The translations under genes were made by a program, and so were the position numbers. 64,000 nucleotides of DNA. Source: Prevotella sp. Its GTDB lineage: Bacteria > Bacteroidota > Bacteroidia > Bacteroidales > Bacteroidaceae. The stretch covers positions 119,043 through 183,042 of the forward strand of contig JAEEXI010000006.1 in assembly GCA_016291495.1 (NCBI GenBank). Reading direction: 5' to 3'. The notes below the pieces were generated by a model. That model was not told the DNA's origin, did not search any database, and was given only the letters and a program-made list of their open reading frames with translations. Below, piece by piece: positions 35,401-43,115 of the stretch (its first letter is position 1; each line of letters starts with the position of its first letter).

Positions 35401-38400
35401 TCAACTTTCCGATATTTCGCTACTTTCCATTGAACAGACGCAGTTGCTGGATTCGTTCAACGATACCGACGATCCATACGATGACACACAGACCATCGTC
35501 TCGCTGTTCCGTCGTCAGGCCAAGGCCACACCCGACAAGGTGGCCGTGGTATTCAAAGACAAACGCTACACTTATGCCGAAGTGGATGACATCAGCGACC
35601 GCATAGCAGGATCTATTGCCAGCAAGGGCTTGGGCTTGGAAGATGTGGTGGCCATCTTGATTCCTCGTTGCGAATGGATGGCCATTGCCTCATTGGGCGT
35701 GCTGAAGGCCGGTTGTGCCTTCCAACCACTCGACCCGAGCTATCCGAAAGAACGTCTGAACTTCATGATGCAAGACACCCAGGCTCGTCTATTAATTGCA
35801 GAGGAAAAATTGTTGCCCATCATGGATGAATACAAGGGTGACGTGCTCTTAACCCGCGACATCGTCGAGTGTGCTGCGATTCCGTCGCAACTATTAACGG
35901 AACCCAAGCCCGACAGCCTCTTTACCTTAATTTATACCAGCGGTTCGACAGGTATTCCCAAGGGGGGCATGTCTGAACACAGACATTGGGTGGCGTTCTG
36001 TCACATGCATCAGAAGAATTTCAATATCACAGCCCAGAGTCGTGTGGCGGCATACGCCAGCTTCGGCTTCGACGCCTCCCCCATGGAGATTTTCGGTGCG
36101 CTGACAATCGGTGCCGAACTATATATCATCCCTGAAGAACTGCGCTTGGACCTCGTGGCACTCAACGACTATTTCGAGAAGAACGGCATCATGTTTTCGT
36201 TCATGACGACACAAGTGGCTTATCAGTTTGCAACGGGAATAGAGAATCACACGCTCCAGTATCTGATGACCGGTGGAGAGAAACTCGCATCGCTGGTTCC
36301 TCCTAAAGGTTACACACTTACCAACGGGTATGGACCTTCCGAGACCATCTGCTATGTGACGACCTACCGCGTCAAGGAACACATGAAGAATATTCCTATC
36401 GGTGTCGCCATGCCTAATTGTAAACTATATGTTGTGGACAAGTACGGTCATCGACTGCCAGCAGGAGCCTGCGGTGAACTATGGATAGCAGGTCCGCAAG
36501 TGGCACGCGGTTATTTGAATCGTCCAGAGAAGACGGAAGAAGTTTTTATCCCCAATCCGTTTATCAATGATTCCCGCTCGGCCGAAGGAGGCTTGCAAAA
36601 CAAGAAATACGCTCGTGTCTATAAATCAGGCGATATAGTTCGCTATCTGTCCGATGGCAATATCCAGTTCATAGGACGTAGTGACGGGCAGGTGAAGATT
36701 CGCGGTTTCCGTATCGAACTGAAAGAAGTGGAAGCTGTTATCCGCGAATTCCCCGGCATCAAGGATGTCACTGTCCAGGCTTTCGATATGGAAGGAGAAG
36801 GTGGCGGCAAGTTCATCGCGGCATACATCGTGAGTGATGCCCCCATCGACATTGAGGCACTGAACAACTTTATCCTCGAGGAGAAACCGCCATACATGGT
36901 GCCTGCGGTCACGATGCAAATTGATGCCATCCCGTTGAACCAAAACCAAAAGGTAGATAAGCGCGCCCTGCCGAAACCTGTACTGTCTGTTACAACAGAG
37001 TCGCAACAAGCAGTAAACGTTCCGCTGAACGTACTGGAGCAGGAACTGCACGACACGATTGCCAAAATTGTGAACAACGAGGACTTCGGTATCACCACGG
37101 TGTTGGGCTATGCCGGTCTGACATCTATCTCCGCCATCAAACTGGCTGTACAGGTCAACAAGCGCTACAGTGTACAACTCGACGCCAAGTCGTTAGCAAA
37201 AACGGCAACTCTCCAAAGCATTGAGAACGAAATACTGAAGGGATTCATGGTTCAAGGTGCAGGGTTAACGGTTAAGGAGGGAAAAAAGCAAGAAACATTA
37301 ACCAATAACCATGAACCAAACTCTGCTCCACTCTCTTACGCCCAGTTGGGTGTCTATTACGAATGTATGAAGCATCCGCTGAACATTACCTATAACATTC
37401 CGTTTGCCATCATGCTTCCGCAGAGTATAGAAGTCGACAAGGTAGAACAGGCGCTGATACAGATTATCAAGGCGCATCCAGCCTTCAACATCCATTTCGA
37501 GACGCAGGGCGATGATGTCGTTCAGGTATACGATCCTGACCTTGAGGCGCTGGTAACCCGTAGTGAGATGACGGAAGAGGAACTTGTCACCTATAAACAA
37601 CAGTTCGTATTACCCTTCCACTTGGAACGCGGACCGCTCTACCGCATAGAAATCGTGCAGACAGAGAAGTATGTGGTTATCCTCATGGATATCCACCACC
37701 TCATCTCTGATGGTGCCTCGACGGATTTGATCCTTCGTCAGTTGTGTGGTATTCTCGATGGGGAAAACATCGAGCGTGAACAATTAGGTTATCTGCAGTT
37801 TGCGCAGGAGCAGCGTCAGGCAGAGAGTGGCAACAAGTACCAAGAGGCCAAGGCCTATTTCGCCGAAGTGATGAAAGAGTGTGAGGGCTGCACGGAGATT
37901 ACCGACGATTTCACGCCCAGTGTGCCGCACGGCCATATCACTCACGTAGCGCATCCCTTTGACTTTGACAAGGTGGAACAGTTCTGCAAGCAGTTGAATG
38001 TCACACCAGCCAGTCTGATGCTCGCCGTGGCTTTCTACACGCTGTCACGCTACACCAACAGTCGTCATGTCTATATCTCCACCATCAGCAACGGGCGCGC
38101 TGACCTGCGCCTGTCCGACACGACAGGGATGTTTGTCAATACCCTGCCACTTGCGGGACACATTACCGAACAGACTGTAGAGGAATTCATTCGCCGCACG
38201 AGTGAGGATTTCGAGCAGACCATGCGCCACGAGCAGTATCCCTTTGCCCGCATTGCCGCCGACTTCGACTTCTCCGCCAATACCACCTACAGCTATCAGA
38301 TGGGGGTCATCGAGGAATATACCATCAATGGCGAGAAGATAGAGACAATGCCTATGGATCTGGATGTGCCGAAGCAGAAACTCGACATCATCATTGCTGA

Positions 38401-41400
38401 GCAGAACGGACTGCCTGTCGTCTGTCTGGAATACGACGATGCCTTCTATAGCGAGAAGACCATGAAGAGCTTGGCAGAATCGTTGGTCAGCGTGCTCAAC
38501 CACTTCATGGAAGCACCTAAAGGCAGCTTGCTCAAGGTGTCAATGCTCAGTGAGGAGCAGGAACGTCTGATCGATTCGTTCCGCATGGCTGGCACGGCAG
38601 AAGTTCCCACCCGTCTGTTCCATCAAGCCGTTGAGGCCAATGCCGAACAGAAACCCGACGCCAAAGCGCTTGTGGCTTGCGACGGTACCTTTACCTTCAG
38701 CCAGCTGAATGGTGAGATGAACCGTATTGCCAATGCACTCATCGCTCATGGTGTGAAGCGTGGCGACCGCGTGGCAATGTTGTTGCCTCGTACTAGTCGT
38801 CTCATCTTCACCATGTTCGGCATCATGAAGGCGGGTGCAGCATATATCCCTTGCGACCCACACTATCCTGCAGACCGCATCAAGCTAATTCTCGAAGACA
38901 GCGAGGCTGCTTATATCGTTACCGACAACGAGAATCTGGCAAATCTGAAGGCGCAAGCTGGTGAGGGAAGTCTCAAAGTCCTGGAGAAAGCCTTGAACGT
39001 AGAAGAACTACTGCAATGCAGTAATACGACGAACCCTGCCATTCCTCAGGAAGGCAGCGACCTCGCGTACATTATTTATACATCAGGTTCTACGGGTCGT
39101 CCCAAGGGTGTGATGCTCCACCACAAGGGTATCTGCAATGAACTCTTTACCCATCCGCTCAACTTCCGCAACTGGACGGTGATGCAGGAGGTAAAGTGTA
39201 TTCTTGGATTGGCCACAATCTCCTTCGATGCCTCTGTCGAGGAAATCGGTATTCCGCTGTACAACGGTCTCACCCTGGCATTGGCCAGCGACAAGATAGC
39301 CAACGACCCCATCCGTCTGGCGGAGTTCATGGTAGAAAACAATGTAGGCATGTTCCAGGGAACACCTTCACGTTTGATGCAACTCTACGAGTCGGACATC
39401 TTCCGCAAGGCGCTAGCAGGCTGCCATATCATCGAATTAGGCGGCGAGAAATTCTCCGACAGCCAGCTGCGTGAACTGCAAAAGACGATGGTAAATGCCG
39501 ATAGTTCTACGAAGGTTCATATCTTCAACAGCTTCGGTCCTACTGAGACTACGGTGGAAAGCAACAGCCACGAAGTAACGCACGATGACCATGTGACCAT
39601 CGGTCGTCCGCTGGTCAACGTGACCGAATACATCGTTGATGCCGATATGAACCGTGTTCCTGTGGGTGTCGTCGGCGAACTGCTGATTGGTGGTGCACAG
39701 GTGGGTTTGGGCTATAACAACCTACCTGACAAGACCCGCGAGGCCTTCATCCCCAATCCATTTGTAACAGACGATGCTATCGACAAGACGCTATACCGGT
39801 CTGGTGATTATGCTCGCTGGGACGAACACGGCTATGTCACTATCCTCGGACGCACCGACAATCAGGTGAAATTACGTGGTCTGCGCATCGAACTGGGTGA
39901 GATAGAGAGCGTGATAACCCAACAGGAAGGTATTGGACAGGTGGTTGTCATGATTCGCAAAATCAACGGTAAGGAACATCTCTGCGCCTACTTTACTGCC
40001 AATCATCCCGTGGACATTGACGAGCTAAAGGTAGAAATCGGCAAGAGTCTGACACAATACATGGTGCCTACTGCTTACCTGCAACTCGACAAGATGCCGA
40101 CCACGCCCAGTGGTAAGACTGACATGAAGGCACTACCAGAACCCACGCTTTCCGTCACGACAGAATATGTGGCACCCGTGGGAGAACTGGAGACACAACT
40201 CTGCGATATCTTCGCCAATATCCTGCAAGTAGAACGTGTTGGAGCCACCGATGATTTCTTCGAGTTAGGCGGCACATCGCTCGTCGTCACGCGCTTGATT
40301 ATCGATGTCGATAAGATTGGGCATCATCTGGTCTATGGTGACGTCTTTGACCACCCCACCCCCCGACAGATTGCTGCTCTGCTAACTGGTACGCAGGTAG
40401 CTGAAGATGTCAGCTTAGAGTCGGAGGTGAAGGACTTCGACTATACCGCCATCGATAAAGTATTGACTGATGGCACGCTTGACGCCTTCCGAGAGGGTAC
40501 GCCACTCACATTAGGTCATGTGTTCCTGACTGGTGCCACAGGTTATTTGGGAATTCACCTGCTTCATGAACTCATCAGTTCCGATGCCAAGACGATTACC
40601 TGTCTGGTACGCGCCAAGAGCCAAGCAGAAGCACAGAAACGCCTACAGACGCTCCTGTACTACTATTTCACCTCTGCCTATCGTGATCTTTTTGAGAGCG
40701 GTCGAATCAGAGTGGTCAACGGTGATGTCACCGACGACCTCTGTGCCGCATTGGGTTCGAAGGGTTTTGACACGGTCTATAACTGTGCCGCCATCGTGAA
40801 ACACTTCTCCAAGGATAACGACATCGAGCGGGTGAACGTAGATGGTACGCAACGCTGTGTGGATTTCTGTCTGAAGACGGGTGCCAAACTCATTCAGATT
40901 TCCACTGTCAGTGTAGGTGGATTCCTAACGCATGGTGAGTCGGCAGACAAGGCGGTTTTGGACGAGCATCGCCTCTTTATGAATCAGTATCTGGGCAACC
41001 AATATACCCTTTCGAAGTTCCTGTCAGAGCGAATCGTGCTGGATGCCATAGCCTCGAAGGGGCTCGTGGGTAAGGTGATGCGCGTCGGCAACCTGGCTGC
41101 TCGCAGTACCGACGGTGAGTTCCAAGTGAACTTTCGTACCAACAGTTTTGCCGGCATGATGCGTGCCTACAGCCTGTTGGGTTGCTGCCCATACGAGGAT
41201 TTCACCAACCCTGTCGAGTTCTCGCCCATCAACGAGGTAGCCCGTGCCATTTGTCTACTATCGACCACGCCGCGCGAGTGTTGTATGTTCCATCCTTATA
41301 ACAACCACAGTGTGTTCCTCGGTGACGTGCTGGGTGAACTGGACGCTGTAGGAACGCCTGTCCGTATGGTGGAACAGGACGATTTCCTGCAGACATTGAA

Positions 41401-41617
41401 TCGGGTAAAGGCCGACCCCTCGAAGGCAGAGCGCTTACAGAGTCTAGTGGCATACGCCGACGTGACTCACGGTCACGATGCGCTCAGCGTGCAAGAGACG
41501 AACGGCTATACCATGGAGGTACTTTACCGGCTGGGGTTCTTCTGGTCACCGACATCTTGGGACTATGTCGATCGGTTCTTCCAGGTAATTGCGGGATTCG
41601 GCTTCTTCGATAATTGA
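32426..41617 (+). CDS. Three-module NRPS with terminal reductase (A-T-C-A-T-C-A-T-R)
   Basis: 3063 residues. Approximate layout: A1 1-490 (YTSGSTG near 155), T1 505-575 (GLTSIS), C1 590-1010 (HHLVFDG near 719), A2 1020-1520, T2 1535-1605 (GLTSIS), C2 1630-2040 (HHLISDG near 1757), A3 2055-2565, T3 2580-2650 (LGGTSL), R 2690-3063 (GATGYLG and YTLSK). There is no starter C domain, epimerase or thioesterase. A terminal NAD(P)H reductase usually releases the thioester as an aldehyde, so a tripeptide aldehyde with a free amine is the expected product. My hand-aligned pocket residues suggest aliphatic/hydrophobic residues for A1 (DAMFLVCIFK) and A2 (DAMFLTGCYK), and an acidic, basic-residue-binding pocket for A3 (DAEQILSVEK); this is tentative. 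Heptamer repeats fill the T1-C1 and T2-C2 linkers and supply the stop codon. No PPTase is in the window. Confidence 0.93.
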   Translation: MNIGSNDTQTIVSLFRQQAKETPDNIAVVYKDKQYTYAEVDNISDHIAGYVASRGLGLEDVVSILIPRCEWMTIASLGVLKAGCAYQPLDPTYPKERLNFMMKDASAKLLIADEALRPIVDEYQDEVLLTKDIVECATIPSQQFSPTPDSLFILLYTSGSTGVPKGCMLTHKNLVTFCNWYRCYYDLQPGDHVAAYASYGFDACMMDMYPALTTGATVYIIPEEIRLDLIALNEYFEANHITLAFMTTQVGCQFAEMDNHSLRHLSVGGESFIPVEPPTNFQLHNCYGPTECTIFTTIYPIRQYEKNAPIGKPLDSFRLYVVDQNGQQVKDGAEGELWISGPQVSRGYLNRPEQNAKTFTPNPFCQESPYDRVYHTGDIVRWLPDGNLQFIGRRDGQVKIRGFRIEMREVEAVIKEFPGIKDVTIQAFDEDGGGKFIAAYVVSDEQIDIEALNNFILERKPPYMVPAATMQIDRIPLNQNQKVDKRALPKPVKSVAQQLTGREPENDLQRELVEMIGKIIHNTEFGIDTPLRYVGLTSISAIRLAATVYKKYGIALDSKSLVKDATVLMIEETILSEKGKVNSEKDAVAAASEEVTVAPLSFSQTGVYVDCVNNPDDTQYNIPWVLGFPVDTDTEQLRKAVQTVLTAHKHIFVRFEADGEDIVQRYTPTDIDIPILSMTDSELTEYKKVFVRPFDLSNDTLCRMEIAKTESGVFLLLDIHHLVFDGSSLDLFIVQLCDVLEGRNVEEETYTHLNHATDEQNESTEEHKAYYDNLLGACEGATQLPSDLTNPHECEQSSESYHPIDLEAVEQFCREHPVTPAHLTLAATLLVFARFTGNDELYISTVSSGRSNIRIQNTFGMFVNTLPLAAKVGDGTVMDFIKDVSEHFDEAMRHEKYPFARIATDYGYTPELAFAYQLGMVTRYMENGHEVTTESLEAGAPKFRLIVRLEIHNGQPSIVTEYDNGQYSESLVNQMNESIANVLKTFINQPEAQLSDISLLSIEQTQLLDSFNDTDDPYDDTQTIVSLFRRQAKATPDKVAVVFKDKRYTYAEVDDISDRIAGSIASKGLGLEDVVAILIPRCEWMAIASLGVLKAGCAFQPLDPSYPKERLNFMMQDTQARLLIAEEKLLPIMDEYKGDVLLTRDIVECAAIPSQLLTEPKPDSLFTLIYTSGSTGIPKGGMSEHRHWVAFCHMHQKNFNITAQSRVAAYASFGFDASPMEIFGALTIGAELYIIPEELRLDLVALNDYFEKNGIMFSFMTTQVAYQFATGIENHTLQYLMTGGEKLASLVPPKGYTLTNGYGPSETICYVTTYRVKEHMKNIPIGVAMPNCKLYVVDKYGHRLPAGACGELWIAGPQVARGYLNRPEKTEEVFIPNPFINDSRSAEGGLQNKKYARVYKSGDIVRYLSDGNIQFIGRSDGQVKIRGFRIELKEVEAVIREFPGIKDVTVQAFDMEGEGGGKFIAAYIVSDAPIDIEALNNFILEEKPPYMVPAVTMQIDAIPLNQNQKVDKRALPKPVLSVTTESQQAVNVPLNVLEQELHDTIAKIVNNEDFGITTVLGYAGLTSISAIKLAVQVNKRYSVQLDAKSLAKTATLQSIENEILKGFMVQGAGLTVKEGKKQETLTNNHEPNSAPLSYAQLGVYYECMKHPLNITYNIPFAIMLPQSIEVDKVEQALIQIIKAHPAFNIHFETQGDDVVQVYDPDLEALVTRSEMTEEELVTYKQQFVLPFHLERGPLYRIEIVQTEKYVVILMDIHHLISDGASTDLILRQLCGILDGENIEREQLGYLQFAQEQRQAESGNKYQEAKAYFAEVMKECEGCTEITDDFTPSVPHGHITHVAHPFDFDKVEQFCKQLNVTPASLMLAVAFYTLSRYTNSRHVYISTISNGRADLRLSDTTGMFVNTLPLAGHITEQTVEEFIRRTSEDFEQTMRHEQYPFARIAADFDFSANTTYSYQMGVIEEYTINGEKIETMPMDLDVPKQKLDIIIAEQNGLPVVCLEYDDAFYSEKTMKSLAESLVSVLNHFMEAPKGSLLKVSMLSEEQERLIDSFRMAGTAEVPTRLFHQAVEANAEQKPDAKALVACDGTFTFSQLNGEMNRIANALIAHGVKRGDRVAMLLPRTSRLIFTMFGIMKAGAAYIPCDPHYPADRIKLILEDSEAAYIVTDNENLANLKAQAGEGSLKVLEKALNVEELLQCSNTTNPAIPQEGSDLAYIIYTSGSTGRPKGVMLHHKGICNELFTHPLNFRNWTVMQEVKCILGLATISFDASVEEIGIPLYNGLTLALASDKIANDPIRLAEFMVENNVGMFQGTPSRLMQLYESDIFRKALAGCHIIELGGEKFSDSQLRELQKTMVNADSSTKVHIFNSFGPTETTVESNSHEVTHDDHVTIGRPLVNVTEYIVDADMNRVPVGVVGELLIGGAQVGLGYNNLPDKTREAFIPNPFVTDDAIDKTLYRSGDYARWDEHGYVTILGRTDNQVKLRGLRIELGEIESVITQQEGIGQVVVMIRKINGKEHLCAYFTANHPVDIDELKVEIGKSLTQYMVPTAYLQLDKMPTTPSGKTDMKALPEPTLSVTTEYVAPVGELETQLCDIFANILQVERVGATDDFFELGGTSLVVTRLIIDVDKIGHHLVYGDVFDHPTPRQIAALLTGTQVAEDVSLESEVKDFDYTAIDKVLTDGTLDAFREGTPLTLGHVFLTGATGYLGIHLLHELISSDAKTITCLVRAKSQAEAQKRLQTLLYYYFTSAYRDLFESGRIRVVNGDVTDDLCAALGSKGFDTVYNCAAIVKHFSKDNDIERVNVDGTQRCVDFCLKTGAKLIQISTVSVGGFLTHGESADKAVLDEHRLFMNQYLGNQYTLSKFLSERIVLDAIASKGLVGKVMRVGNLAARSTDGEFQVNFRTNSFAGMMRAYSLLGCCPYEDFTNPVEFSPINEVARAICLLSTTPRECCMFHPYNNHSVFLGDVLGELDAVGTPVRMVEQDDFLQTLNRVKADPSKAERLQSLVAYADVTHGHDALSVQETNGYTMEVLYRLGFFWSPTSWDYVDRFFQVIAGFGFFDN
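34151..34178 (+). repeat. In-frame heptamer tract in the T1-C1 linker of the NRPS
   Basis: Four units (AGCGAAA AGGGAAA, then AGTAAAT, AGTGAAA), encoding SEKGKVNSEKD between the first carrier and first condensation domains. Confidence 0.75.
37249..37316 (+). repeat. In-frame heptamer tracts in the T2-C2 linker of the NRPS
   Basis: Four GGTTAAC-type units (37249-37276) and, after 19 bp, three CATTAAC-type units (37296-37316), the second set being roughly the reverse complement of the first. They lie in the linker equivalent to that at 34151 but have a different repeat sequence. Confidence 0.8.
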
Positions 41618-41631
41618 CAATTCACAATTGA
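41611..41631. repeat. Heptamer tract supplying the NRPS stop codon
   Basis: Three units (TAATTGA CAATTCA CAATTGA). The TGA stop of the NRPS is inside the first unit, and the tract ends 1 bp before the MATE ATG. Confidence 0.8.
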
Positions 41632-41632
41632 T

Positions 41633-42964
41633 ATGACAAACAAACCGTCTCTTTCGACCCAGTTCTGGCGTTACCTGTGGGCATTCATCTTAGTGGCTCT
41701 CTCGGGTTGCATGGGTGAGGTGGTCGACGGCATCATCGTCGGAAACCTAATCAGTACCGACGGCGTCAGCGCCATCAATCTGACAAAGCCTTTGATGCAA
41801 CTGATGTTCACCTTGAGCCTGCTTCTCGCAGCAGGCGCTGGGATGTTGGTGGCTTACGCACTGGGACAGAAGGATATAGCCCAAGCACGTACGCTCTATA
41901 CCCAGTCCATGCTCGGCAGTATCGTAGCTGGTGCTGTATTCACCGTCATCGGTATTGTGGCACCCGAAACGGTGACGCGCATCCTATGCGATGAACCCGA
42001 ACTGTTTGACATGACCAACGACTATAGTCGTGTGATGCTGCAAGGTGCTCCTGTCTTTATGCTCTCTTGGGGACTTGCCACGATGGTCGGTGTTGACGGT
42101 AGTCCTCGACTCGTTTCCGTATCTGTCGTCATCATCAACGTAGTCAATCTAGTGCTCGACATATTCTTCATTAAGGTCATGGGATGGGGCATCACCAGTT
42201 CTTCTGCCGCTTCCGTGATAGGCAATCTCATGGGGGTTCTCGTGCTGCTTTGGCATTTCCGCACGCCCAATGCACAACTGCGGTTGGTATCTCCCAGCAA
42301 GGGCCTCGGACTTTGGGGACAGATCATCAGTCAGGGTGCGCCGCTCGCCATTGCCTCTGTGTGTCTGACGCTGATGCTGTATGCAACCAACAGCATTGTC
42401 CTCTCGAAACTTGGTACGACGGGTATCTTTGTCTTCGCAGTTGGTATGAACCTACTGACGGTCTATAACCTTTTCCTGTCGGGTACAGTCGAGACGCTAC
42501 AGTCGCTCGGTGCCGTACAGGTAGGCGAGGGGAACGACAAAGGACTGCAACTGGTGCTTAACAAGTCTTTCTTCTTTATCACCGTCAGCATGGTTGTCAC
42601 CTGCATCTACACGTGGCTGTTCCCTGGAACCATCGCGGAGTTGTTTGGCACAGAGGATACTGCCGTCATTGCGGAATGTAACTATGCCCTACGCATCTTT
42701 GCCGTCAGTTTCATCCCCTTCTGTTACATCTACACGCTGATGATAGTCTACAAACTGTATGGTTACGACCGTATGGCGCTGTTTATATCCTTTGCACTAT
42801 CATTGACGGTCATCCCCTTCATGTGGCTTATCTCGCGCATTGCTACCGAATGGCTATGGTATAGTTTCTTGATTGCTTACATTGTCGAGTTAGTAATGAT
42901 TGGCAGCCTGCACCGGTTGATGCATGTTCGATTCAGGCTAACGCCAAACACAGACTGTCAATAA
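41633..42964 (+). CDS. MATE-family efflux transporter
   Basis: 443 residues, about twelve membrane helices in two related halves, typical of MATE (MatE) antiporters: an N-terminal GEVVDGIIVGNLIS segment, YALGQKDIAQAR after the second helix, and a central QIISQGAPLAIASV repeat start. The gene starts 15 bp after the NRPS stop on the same strand and ends at a strong terminator, so it is the likely exporter of, or self-protection against, the NRPS product (inference). No other tailoring gene lies in this unit. Confidence 0.88.
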   Translation: MTNKPSLSTQFWRYLWAFILVALSGCMGEVVDGIIVGNLISTDGVSAINLTKPLMQLMFTLSLLLAAGAGMLVAYALGQKDIAQARTLYTQSMLGSIVAGAVFTVIGIVAPETVTRILCDEPELFDMTNDYSRVMLQGAPVFMLSWGLATMVGVDGSPRLVSVSVVIINVVNLVLDIFFIKVMGWGITSSSAASVIGNLMGVLVLLWHFRTPNAQLRLVSPSKGLGLWGQIISQGAPLAIASVCLTLMLYATNSIVLSKLGTTGIFVFAVGMNLLTVYNLFLSGTVETLQSLGAVQVGEGNDKGLQLVLNKSFFFITVSMVVTCIYTWLFPGTIAELFGTEDTAVIAECNYALRIFAVSFIPFCYIYTLMIVYKLYGYDRMALFISFALSLTVIPFMWLISRIATEWLWYSFLIAYIVELVMIGSLHRLMHVRFRLTPNTDCQ

Positions 42965-42976
42965 AATCGGACTTAA

Positions 42977-43007
42977 AAAAGTGCCCCTTCTTCAGGGGCA
43001 CTTTTCT
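42977..43007. terminator. Terminator of the NRPS-MATE operon
   Basis: AAAAGTGCCCCT pairs with AGGGGCACTTTT around a 5-base loop. It is the clear end of the two-gene unit. The remaining bases to 43115 show nothing else. Confidence 0.88.
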
Positions 43008-43115
43008 TGATGAGTCAGGGTAAGAACTACGCATCAGGCTTTTGTAGCGACGATTAGACAATAACCTTACCCAATGTCTAAATCATCTATAGATACGTGA
43101 AATAGTAACACGACC

